In this document: in pieces, positions 42,916 through 50,198 of the stretch
Position numbering within the stretch: the stretch's first letter is position 1
Layout of the letters: each line of letters starts with the position of its first letter
Assembly: GCA_047936785.1 (NCBI GenBank)
Contig: CP176394.1
DNA from: Acidaminobacterium chupaoyuni
GTDB lineage: Bacteria > Bacillota > Clostridia > Oscillospirales > Butyricicoccaceae
DNA: 64,000 bases
Strand: one strand, 5' to 3'
Notes under the pieces: model-generated
What the model saw: the letters and a program-made list of their open reading frames with translations, nothing else
The model's database searches: none
Told to the model about the DNA's origin: nothing
Program-made: the position numbers and the translations under genes

Positions 42916-45648
42916 TTAAGCAACAGTAGCAATGTTCATTGCTGCGCCGTCAGCTTCGCAGATGATCTCTTTGATGGTGACAACACCGTTAGAAACGGAA
43001 ACTTTCACCAATACGGAGTTCGCAGCGCCATCAGACTTCACAATAGAACCGCCTTCGACAACTTTGTAGCTGCCGCTGTTTTCATCAACAACAGTTACCT
43101 TCACATCGGAAGCAACTTTCATAAACTGGCCGTTCATGAAAGCATCTGTGGAGTTGACTGCTGTCAGATTGCCTGTGTACCAAACTTTGCCTGCGGCATA
43201 GTTTGTAGCATAGTTTGTGTCACTTGCAGCAGCAGTTGCTGTGATCACATTTGCCGTTGCATAGCCATCGGTCACTGTGTATTCGATAGCTTTATTCTTC
43301 AGGCCTGCCAGAGTAGATGTCATATCTGCATCAGCCGATTCCGGAGTGCCATAGGAGAAGGACAGTGTATCAGCCTTGCCGTTTGCCCACACAGGCAGAG
43401 TTACAACATATTTGTCGCCGACTTTGCCGATGTAAGAGGGAGAACCTGTTACGAAAGCATTCGCCTTGTCGCTTGTTACGCTGGCGATGTCGTTCAGAAC
43501 GCCAAACACCAGAGTGCTAAAGCCGTTGATGCTCTTAGAAGCATACTGGTTGCCGTCGATAGCCTGCAGATCAGCCAGTTCAGAGCCCTTCACAATTTTA
43601 TAAGTTGTGCCGCTCTTTGCAAAGAACACAGCGTCAGCCGCGACTTTATAAGCGGAACCACCGATTGTAGCAACACCTGTCTTGCTCACATAAGAGCCAT
43701 CCGCTACTACGCCTTCCTTGTTTACATAAGTCAAGCTGCCCGATGCGCCTGCAGGCAGAGCCTTCAGCACGATCTTGGTGTTATTGTCTGTCAGAGAATA
43801 ACTAAAGACAGGCTGTGTTGCCAAATTAGCATTCAATGCAACAGCATCATTCTTTAAGCCACCAGCCGAAGTGCTCTCGTTCAGAACATATTCAGCAATT
43901 GTGCCGTCTGCATGCAGAACCTTCACTTTGTAAGTGGTTGTGCCATAAGAAGTAGTGCTGTCTTTACCGATCACATAGACCAAGTTGTCAACATTGACGC
44001 TTGTGTCAGCGCCCTTAGAGAACACGACATACTTGCCATCGGTATAGAAAGTCTTGTCGGAACCGGCGTTGCTACCAGATGTTTTGTTCCAGTTGTAACC
44101 TGTCATAGCGTTGGAGGACAGGTTATAGTTGGTTGTGCCAACTTTAACTGTGTCAAAATAAGTATTGCCCTCCACGACCGACAGGGTGTAACCTGTAGCA
44201 GCTTCAGCAACCTTTGTTGCCAGCTTCACATCATAAACCAGTTTGCCGGAAGTTGTGTTTTCTGTGATCGCAACAACATCATCCTTAGCAACTGTATCTA
44301 CGAAGTTCAGATACTTGGTGTAATTGGTTGCATTCGATTTATTGAAATCGATGCCAGTGCCAGCGCCATTATCCAGTTTGAATGTAGATGTGGCATTCTT
44401 CACTGTGAAGGTAGAAGTAGCGGAATCGTTGGTATCAACGATTGCATAGATGGGCTTTGCGTCAAACTTTGCGATTTCAAAGTAGCCGTCGCCATTGTTG
44501 TCGATCAGAGTAACATTTCTGTTATCTTTCATCTTGAATGCTTCAACAGTGATATCAGCACCAGCTTTTACATTGTTGGTGTAAGATTCCAGAGTTTTTG
44601 CGCCATAAACAGTCTTTGCATAGCCATCAAACGCGATCGCCAGTGTGCTATCGGAACCGGAAACTGTGATAGCATTCACAGGCAGAGTTTTAACAACAAC
44701 ATTCTTCGCCGCGATCACAGAATAGATCTTAGCAGCGTTGTCAACCTTATCGTCTGTTCCCATCTTGTAGAACACTTTGACTTTTTCGCCCAGCAGGTTT
44801 GCCAGAGGAGTAGCAGCCTTCGCGTCGTCATAAGCGATGCTGGCAGTTACAGTGTTGGTCAAGCCAGTAATTGCTTTGATCGCAATCTGATTGTCATCTT
44901 TGCTTTTCAAAGTGGCATTAACATTGCTGCCGCCCAGCTTGTTGATGTTTGTTTCAGTCAGCTGGCCTTCAACAGAATACAGCTTCAGGTTCTTCTGAGC
45001 GTATGTCAGATTGCTGACAACCAGTTCGCCCTTGGAATAAGTGATGGAATATGCATTCAGAGCATTGACCATCAGGCGAGCTGTCCACTCTCTGGGAGTA
45101 GGAGCCAGAACAGAAGGTGTGAAGGAAGTGAAGATGCCGGCTTCCTGGCCATCAGCCAGAACATTTGCCTGCCAGCTTGCGCCGGTGTAGCCCTGTTCGG
45201 AAGCTTTGTAGCCAACCAGAGTCAGCAGCATTTTGCCCAGCTCAACGCCGGTAACGGGGGATGTGGGAGCAAATACGGATTTGCCGTTTTCCATCCAGCC
45301 GTTGATGATGCCGATAGAAGCACAGTAGTTGATGTAGCCTTCGCTCCATCTGCCGGACTGCACATCGCTGAACAGGTTCATGCCCTTCCAGCCTGTGGCG
45401 CCGTCATCTGTGCCGCCGTTTTTCAGGACGTAAATCATCTTTGCGGCCTGTTCACGGGTAACAGTATCGGTAGGATTCAGATTGCCGTTCTCATCGCCCT
45501 TTAAGACGTTGAGAGCCTGCATCAGTTCGACGTCATTTGTCAGATCAGAGTTGATTTTGTCTTGATCTTTGAAAGTGGCGCCGGCCATCATTGTGAATGC
45601 CATAGCACACACCAAAGACAGCGCAAGAACTTTTTTCAGAGTTCTCAT
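42916..45648 (-). CDS. Abundant SLH-domain S-layer-type surface protein
   Basis: The 910-aa product has a signal peptide (MRTLKKVLALSLVCAMAFTM, cleavage near AGA at 22-24) and three N-terminal SLH domains (about 25-205; TREQAAKMIYVL, VTGVELGKMLLTL). The remaining about 700 residues are rich in Thr, Asn, Ala, Val and Asp with beta-strand periodicity, as in S-layer proteins. Cysteine is almost absent. The gene uses more A/T-ending codons than its GC-rich neighbours, has a strong promoter, a stem-protected leader and AGGAGGA before the ATG, all signs of very high expression. It is probably the main S-layer or cell-wall protein, attached through SLH to pyruvylated polymer (family knowledge). It forms a single-gene unit. 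Confidence 0.9.
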   Translation of the reverse strand: MRTLKKVLALSLVCAMAFTMMAGATFKDQDKINSDLTNDVELMQALNVLKGDENGNLNPTDTVTREQAAKMIYVLKNGGTDDGATGWKGMNLFSDVQSGRWSEGYINYCASIGIINGWMENGKSVFAPTSPVTGVELGKMLLTLVGYKASEQGYTGASWQANVLADGQEAGIFTSFTPSVLAPTPREWTARLMVNALNAYSITYSKGELVVSNLTYAQKNLKLYSVEGQLTETNINKLGGSNVNATLKSKDDNQIAIKAITGLTNTVTASIAYDDAKAATPLANLLGEKVKVFYKMGTDDKVDNAAKIYSVIAAKNVVVKTLPVNAITVSGSDSTLAIAFDGYAKTVYGAKTLESYTNNVKAGADITVEAFKMKDNRNVTLIDNNGDGYFEIAKFDAKPIYAIVDTNDSATSTFTVKNATSTFKLDNGAGTGIDFNKSNATNYTKYLNFVDTVAKDDVVAITENTTSGKLVYDVKLATKVAEAATGYTLSVVEGNTYFDTVKVGTTNYNLSSNAMTGYNWNKTSGSNAGSDKTFYTDGKYVVFSKGADTSVNVDNLVYVIGKDSTTSYGTTTYKVKVLHADGTIAEYVLNESTSAGGLKNDAVALNANLATQPVFSYSLTDNNTKIVLKALPAGASGSLTYVNKEGVVADGSYVSKTGVATIGGSAYKVAADAVFFAKSGTTYKIVKGSELADLQAIDGNQYASKSINGFSTLVFGVLNDIASVTSDKANAFVTGSPSYIGKVGDKYVVTLPVWANGKADTLSFSYGTPESADADMTSTLAGLKNKAIEYTVTDGYATANVITATAAASDTNYATNYAAGKVWYTGNLTAVNSTDAFMNGQFMKVASDVKVTVVDENSGSYKVVEGGSIVKSDGAANSVLVKVSVSNGVVTIKEIICEADGAAMNIATVA

Positions 45649-45677
45649 GTATAGTTCCTCCTATAAAAATTTTTTCT

Positions 45678-45692
45678 GGGTGATATCCACCC
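45678..45692 (-). promoter_or_regulatory. 5'-UTR hairpin of the S-layer-type mRNA
   Basis: GGGTG (45678-45682) and CACCC (45688-45692) form a short stem about 30 nt ahead of the start codon, near the predicted 5' end. Such stems often stabilise abundant mRNAs; that role is inferred. Confidence 0.45.
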
Positions 45693-45702
45693 TTCGTTAG
45701 CT

Positions 45703-45764
45703 ATGATAGCAGACCTTTTTTTCCATTTCAAGGGGGGTGGGCCCTTTGTAACATAAGTGTAACA
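45703..45764 (-). promoter_or_regulatory. S-layer gene promoter with upstream direct repeat
   Basis: On the minus strand TTGAAA (45726-45731), 17 bp, TATCAT (45703-45708). Upstream, TGTTACA occurs twice in direct orientation (45747-45753 and 45758-45764), 11 bp apart, the spacing used by PhoB/PhoP-type regulators. Confidence 0.65.
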
Positions 45765-45768
45765 TTGC

Positions 45769-46758
45769 CTATCGGCCTGTGCAGCGCAGTGCTTCGCTTT
45801 GGCCGGGTTCTTCACGCACCGTCAGCTTTTTATCGGGCCAGCGCGCCGCGAAATAGGCCATATTGCTGTTTTTCTGCCCCCGCAGAAGCGAAAGCCTGCC
45901 TTGGGGCACCGTCAGCAAAAGGGCAGATTCTTCGCGCGCCGCGATCAGTTCATCGGCTTTGCGCCGCATCAGCCGCGAGCGCACGATCTCGCCCATGGCG
46001 GGGTGATAAGCGCCCGCCGCCACCGCGCCGCCCGAAAGCTCTTCGGTGGGGTTCAGCCCGATTCTGATCACGGGGATGCCCGCTTTTTCGAAGCATTCCA
46101 GCGCATCGGCGCACCATTCGGCGGCTTCTTCCACCGAAAGGGGCTGATATTCCCCCCGGCGCATGCTTTCATAAAGCGCGGTGTCTTGCAGCACACAGAC
46201 GGGATAGATCCTCACGCCGTCGGGCTGCAGCGCGCAAAGCGCCTGCGCTGTGCGGCGGCATTTTTCGCGGCTATCCAGCGGAAGCCCCGCCATCATCTGC
46301 AAAATCACTTCGAACCCTGCCTGTTTCAAAAGCCGCGCCGCTTCCTGCGTTTGGCGGGCGGTGTGGCCGCGGCGCGAAGCCAGCAGCACTTCATCCTGCA
46401 TCGATTGTGCGCCCAGCTCCACGGTCTTCACCCCATAGCGCTTCAAGCGTTCCGCCGTTTGCCCATCGATGGCATCGGGGCGGGTGGAAACGCGGATGCT
46501 CTCACAGCGGCCGTCTTTCAAAAAAGGCGCCGCGGCCCCGAGATATGCTTCCTGCCGGCCCGGTTCCAGCGCGGTGAAGCTGCCGCCGTAAAAGGCGATC
46601 TGCGGGTCCTTTGTTTTGGCCAGGGCTTCTTCGATCTGCCCCGCCACCTCCTGCGGCGTGGGGGGCGCGCAAGAGGTGATCTCTTTCTGGTTGCAGAAAA
46701 CGCAGGCGCAGGGGCAGCCCAGATGGGGGATGAACACAGGGATCAGCGTGTTTCTCAT
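45769..46758 (-). CDS. Radical SAM protein, Elp3-like/oxygen-independent type
   Basis: The 329-aa protein has the radical SAM cluster motif CPCACVFCNQ (Cys15, Cys19, Cys22), then IAFYGGSFTALEP, STRPDAID, VELGAQSMQDEVL, QMMAGLPLDSREK and RIYPVCVLQDTAL, matching the subgroup related to Elp3 and common in Bacillota next to rnc and smc. The catalytic GNAT domain of Elp3 is missing, so it is not tRNA elongator. The substrate is unknown. Its ATG overlaps the rnc stop by 4 bp. Confidence 0.88.
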   Translation of the reverse strand: MRNTLIPVFIPHLGCPCACVFCNQKEITSCAPPTPQEVAGQIEEALAKTKDPQIAFYGGSFTALEPGRQEAYLGAAAPFLKDGRCESIRVSTRPDAIDGQTAERLKRYGVKTVELGAQSMQDEVLLASRRGHTARQTQEAARLLKQAGFEVILQMMAGLPLDSREKCRRTAQALCALQPDGVRIYPVCVLQDTALYESMRRGEYQPLSVEEAAEWCADALECFEKAGIPVIRIGLNPTEELSGGAVAAGAYHPAMGEIVRSRLMRRKADELIAAREESALLLTVPQGRLSLLRGQKNSNMAYFAARWPDKKLTVREEPGQSEALRCTGR

Positions 46759-47435
46759 TGCCCCATCAGTTCCAGCGCGATGCGGGCGGCGTCTTGCTCG
46801 GCTTCTTTTTTGCTGCGCCCGATGCCCTCGGCGATGATATTGGAATTGATGAGCAGTTCAATGACAAAGCGCTTGTCGTGATCGGGGCCGGATTCTTCTT
46901 TTAAACGATAGGTCAGGGTCTCTTCGCGGTTTTTCTGGATGATCTCCTGCAGGGTGGTCTTATAATCCAGCGGATGACGCATGCGCGACATTTCGAGGGC
47001 TTTTTCCTGGATATAGCCCAGAATAAACTTTTTGGCGCTTTCCATGCCGCCATCCAGATAGATGGCCGCGAGCATCGCTTCCACCGCATCGGCCAGCACC
47101 GAGGGGCGCTTGCGCCCGCCGCCGGCTTCTTCGCCGTGGCCCAGCAGCAGGTAATCGCCCAGATGCAGCCGTTTGGCATATTCATAAAGCGATTTTTCGC
47201 AAACGATGGATGCGCGAAGCTTGGTCAGTTCGCCTTCGGGCATGGCGCGGAAATTCTCATAAATATATTCCGCGCAGATGAACCCCAGCACGGCGTCGCC
47301 CAGAAATTCAAGCCGCTCGTTGCTGTGGATGCCCTTTTCGCGGTTCTCGTTGGCATAAGAGCTGTGGGTCAGCGCGTTTTCAAGCAAATGCGTGTTCTGA
47401 AAGGTATGCCCTGTTTCGGGCTGTTTGATCGACAT
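46755..47435 (-). CDS. rnc: Ribonuclease III
   Basis: RNase III cuts double-stranded RNA in rRNA processing and mRNA turnover. The 226-aa protein has the catalytic signature NERLEFLGDAV (39-49), a second acidic site in LADAVEAMLAAIYLDGG and a C-terminal dsRNA-binding domain (DYKTTLQEIIQKN to EGIGRSKKEAEQDAARIAL). It lies downstream of acpP and plsX, the common Bacillota order plsX-acpP-rnc. Confidence 0.97.
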   Translation of the reverse strand: MSIKQPETGHTFQNTHLLENALTHSSYANENREKGIHSNERLEFLGDAVLGFICAEYIYENFRAMPEGELTKLRASIVCEKSLYEYAKRLHLGDYLLLGHGEEAGGGRKRPSVLADAVEAMLAAIYLDGGMESAKKFILGYIQEKALEMSRMRHPLDYKTTLQEIIQKNREETLTYRLKEESGPDHDKRFVIELLINSNIIAEGIGRSKKEAEQDAARIALELMGQ

Positions 47436-47456
47436 GGTGTTTCCTCTTTTCTGTTA

Positions 47457-47487
47457 TAAAAAGCAGACGCCCTGCATTGGCAGGGCG
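47457..47487 (-). terminator. Hairpin between acpP and rnc
   Basis: CGCCCTGC (47469-47476) and GCAGGGCG (47480-47487) around ATT; on the minus strand followed by TCTGCTTTTTATAA. It may allow more acpP than rnc mRNA. Confidence 0.65.
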
Positions 47488-47501
47488 CCGGCTGACATTC
47501 T

Positions 47502-47738
47502 TTATTCGTCAATGCGTTCTTTGATGAAATTCACGACATCTCCGACGGTCTTTACGCTTTCCAGCGTGCCGTCTTCCACCTGCCCCAGTTCGAAAGCTTC
47601 TTCAACGCTCATCACCAGTTCTACCAGGTCCAGAGAATCAGCCCCCAGATCTTCGACCAAAGAAGTTTCTTCGGTGATTTCATCGGCAGAAACACCAAAC
47701 TGTTCCTCGATGATCTCTTTCAGTTTTTCCAGAATCAT
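47502..47738 (-). CDS. acpP: Acyl carrier protein
   Basis: ACP carries growing fatty acyl chains on a phosphopantetheine arm attached to Ser35 in DLGADSLDLVELV. The product is 78 aa and very acidic, as usual. The start is the ATG at 47736-47738, preceded by GGAGGTGG; the longer upstream frame reads into plain non-coding sequence. It lies 100 bp after plsX, in the fatty-acid/phospholipid cluster. Confidence 0.96.
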   Translation of the reverse strand: MILEKLKEIIEEQFGVSADEITEETSLVEDLGADSLDLVELVMSVEEAFELGQVEDGTLESVKTVGDVVNFIKERIDE

Positions 47739-47838
47739 TTTGCCACCTCCATTACAGAGAGTTTCTATTTTGATGGGTTGATTATCATTACAGACAGTGA
47801 TTATAGCAAACGCCTTTCGCCTTGTAAAGGCTTTCCAC

Positions 47839-48879
47839 TCAGTTTTTTTCGGTTTCTTCGACAACGGCCGCTTTCATATGCTCGATGTTGGCGGTGATCT
47901 CTTCGATCACGCCGCTTTCGGCATAAGTCATGGCCTGGCGGATGGCGCTGCGGAAAGCATAGGCGTTGCAGGAGCCATGGGCTTTGATAATGGGTTTGCT
48001 GATGCCCAGCAGCGGCGCGCCACCTGTTTCTTTATAATCCAGCTTTTTCTTAAACGCTCTCAGCTGAGGTTTCATCACCAGCGCGGCAAGCTTTGTAAGA
48101 AAATTCGCCAAAAACATTTTTTTGATCTCGCTGACGAAATAAAGCCCCACGCCCTCATAGGTTTTCAGCAGCACATTGCCCGTGAAACCATCGGTGATAA
48201 CGATATCCGCTTCGCCAAAGGCGATATCGCGGCCTTCCACATTGCCGATGAAATTGATGCGGCCCGCTTCGCCCGCTTCTTTCAGCAGCTCATAAGTCTC
48301 TTTGACCATGGGGGTGCCCTTGGATTCTTCGGCCCCGTTGTTCACAAGCCCCACGCGGGGGTTTTCGATCTTCATCTGCCGTTTGGCGAAAGCGTGGCCC
48401 ATATAGGCGAACTGCATCAGATATTCAGAGGTGCATTCCACATTGGCGCCGCAATCGATCAGCAGTGTTCCGCCGCAATCGGTGGGCAAAATGGGCGCCA
48501 GCGCCGCCCGGCGAATGCCGCGGATGCGCTTGACATACATCGTGGCGCCCACCAGCACGGCGCCCGTGTTGCCCGAAGCCACCAGCGCATCGCCTTTGCC
48601 TTCGCCCAGCAGCCGCAGCGCCACCGCCAGAGAAGAATCTTTCTTCTCTTTCGTCACCGAAGTGGCGGGGTCACACATTGAAAGTTCTTGGGCCGCGTTG
48701 ACGATCTCGATATGCTCGATCACGCCCGCGGTGTCTTCTTTTTCAAGGCAGGCCAGAATTTTCTGTTCATTGCCCACCAGAATGATATCCAATCCGAATT
48801 CTTTTGCCGCCATCACGGCGCCGCCAACGGTGCTGTTCGGGGCATTATCGCCGCCCATTGCATCTATAATGATTTTCAT
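47839..48879 (-). CDS. plsX: Phosphate acyltransferase PlsX
   Basis: PlsX turns acyl-ACP into acyl-phosphate for phospholipid synthesis by PlsY/PlsC. The 346-aa product has the N-terminal IDAMGGDNAP, DALVASGNTGAVL, IDCGANVECTSEYLMQFAYMG and IVITDGFTGNVLLKTYEG. It overlaps trmFO by 4 bp. The regulator FapR, next to plsX in Bacillus, is not seen here. Confidence 0.97.
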   Translation of the reverse strand: MKIIIDAMGGDNAPNSTVGGAVMAAKEFGLDIILVGNEQKILACLEKEDTAGVIEHIEIVNAAQELSMCDPATSVTKEKKDSSLAVALRLLGEGKGDALVASGNTGAVLVGATMYVKRIRGIRRAALAPILPTDCGGTLLIDCGANVECTSEYLMQFAYMGHAFAKRQMKIENPRVGLVNNGAEESKGTPMVKETYELLKEAGEAGRINFIGNVEGRDIAFGEADIVITDGFTGNVLLKTYEGVGLYFVSEIKKMFLANFLTKLAALVMKPQLRAFKKKLDYKETGGAPLLGISKPIIKAHGSCNAYAFRSAIRQAMTYAESGVIEEITANIEHMKAAVVEETEKN

Positions 48880-50198
48880 TCTGCAAGCTCCTCCCGTATT
48901 TGCGGCATCAGCGCTTCGATTTCTTCCAGCGCCCGCTGCGAAATTTCAAGATAGCGTTCCCGTTTTCCTCTTACCCGGTGATCCAGCGAATCGATCAAAC
49001 CGAAATTGATATTCATCGGCTGAAAAGATTTCCCCTCATAGCCGCTGATATGGCTTGCCAGCGCGCCGATGGCCGTTCGGCTTGAAAATTCCACCGGAGG
49101 CTTTTCATAAAGCATCTTCGCCATGTTCAGCCCGCATAAAAAGCCCGAAGCGGTCGATTCCACATAACCTTCCACGCCTGTCATCTGCCCCGCAAACATC
49201 ACCCGCGGCTCTTTTTTGACCCGATAAAACCGGTCGAGCAGCTGCGGAGAATCCAGATAGGTGTTGCGGTGCATCACGCCATAGCGCAAAAATTCCGCGT
49301 TTTCAAGCCCCGGGATCATGGAAAACACCCGTTTTTGTTCGGGGAATTTCAAATGCGTTTGAAAGCCCACCAGATTATACATGGTGCCTTCTTTATTATC
49401 CCGCCGCAGCTGCACCACGGCATAGGCTTCCCTGCCCGTTTTGGGGTTGGGCAGGCCGATGGGCTTGAGCGGCCCGTAGCGCAGCGTATCCACCCCGCGG
49501 CGCGCCATCACTTCCACCGGCATACAGCCTTCGAAAACCTTTTTGTCTTCAAAGCCGTGGACTTCCGCTTCCTGCGCGGTGGTCAGCTCTTCGATAAAGC
49601 GGAGGTATTCGTCTTTTTCCATGGGGCAGTTGATATAATCCACCCCTGTGCCTTTGCCATAGCGCGAAGCGAAAAACGCCTTTTCCAGATCGATGCCCGC
49701 AAACGAAACCACCGGCGCCGCCGCGTCATAAAAACTCAGCGCGCTGCCGCCCAGCCATTGCAGCATTTCTTCAGCCAGAGGCCCATCGGTCAAAGGCCCT
49801 GTGGCGATGATGCACATGCCCTCGCGGGGAATGCTTTCGATGCGCTGTGAGACCACCGTGATGTTGGGATGATTGCGGATCTTTTCCGTCACCAGCGCCG
49901 AAAAGCCGCTGCGATCCACCGCCAGCGCGCCGCCGGCATCCACTTTTGTTTCATCGGCGCAGGCAAAGATCAAACTTCCCGCGCGGCGCAGTTCTTCTTT
50001 TAAAAGCCCCGCCGCGTTGGTCAGTTCGCCCGAGCGAAACGAGTTTGAGCAGACCAGTTCCGCGAAATCTTCCGTTTTATGCGCAGGCGTTTTATATTGG
50101 GGCTTCATTTCATAAAGCGTTACCGCGATGCCCCGCTGCGCCAGCTGCCATGCCGCTTCGCTGCCTGCCAGCCCTGCTCCCACTACCGTTGCTCTCAT
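48876..50198 (-). CDS. trmFO: tRNA (uracil-54) methyltransferase TrmFO, folate/FAD-dependent
   Basis: TrmFO makes ribothymidine at position 54 of tRNA using methylenetetrahydrofolate and FADH2. The 440-aa protein opens with the FAD-binding VVGAGLAGSEAAWQLAQRG and has LVCSNSFRS, VDRSGFSALV, the SFYDAAAPVVSF block, GLPNPKTGREAYAVVQLR and GQMTGVEGYVESTASG. The start immediately follows the topA stop. topA-trmFO is a common pair in Bacillota. Confidence 0.97.
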   Translation of the reverse strand: MRATVVGAGLAGSEAAWQLAQRGIAVTLYEMKPQYKTPAHKTEDFAELVCSNSFRSGELTNAAGLLKEELRRAGSLIFACADETKVDAGGALAVDRSGFSALVTEKIRNHPNITVVSQRIESIPREGMCIIATGPLTDGPLAEEMLQWLGGSALSFYDAAAPVVSFAGIDLEKAFFASRYGKGTGVDYINCPMEKDEYLRFIEELTTAQEAEVHGFEDKKVFEGCMPVEVMARRGVDTLRYGPLKPIGLPNPKTGREAYAVVQLRRDNKEGTMYNLVGFQTHLKFPEQKRVFSMIPGLENAEFLRYGVMHRNTYLDSPQLLDRFYRVKKEPRVMFAGQMTGVEGYVESTASGFLCGLNMAKMLYEKPPVEFSSRTAIGALASHISGYEGKSFQPMNINFGLIDSLDHRVRGKRERYLEISQRALEEIEALMPQIREELAE

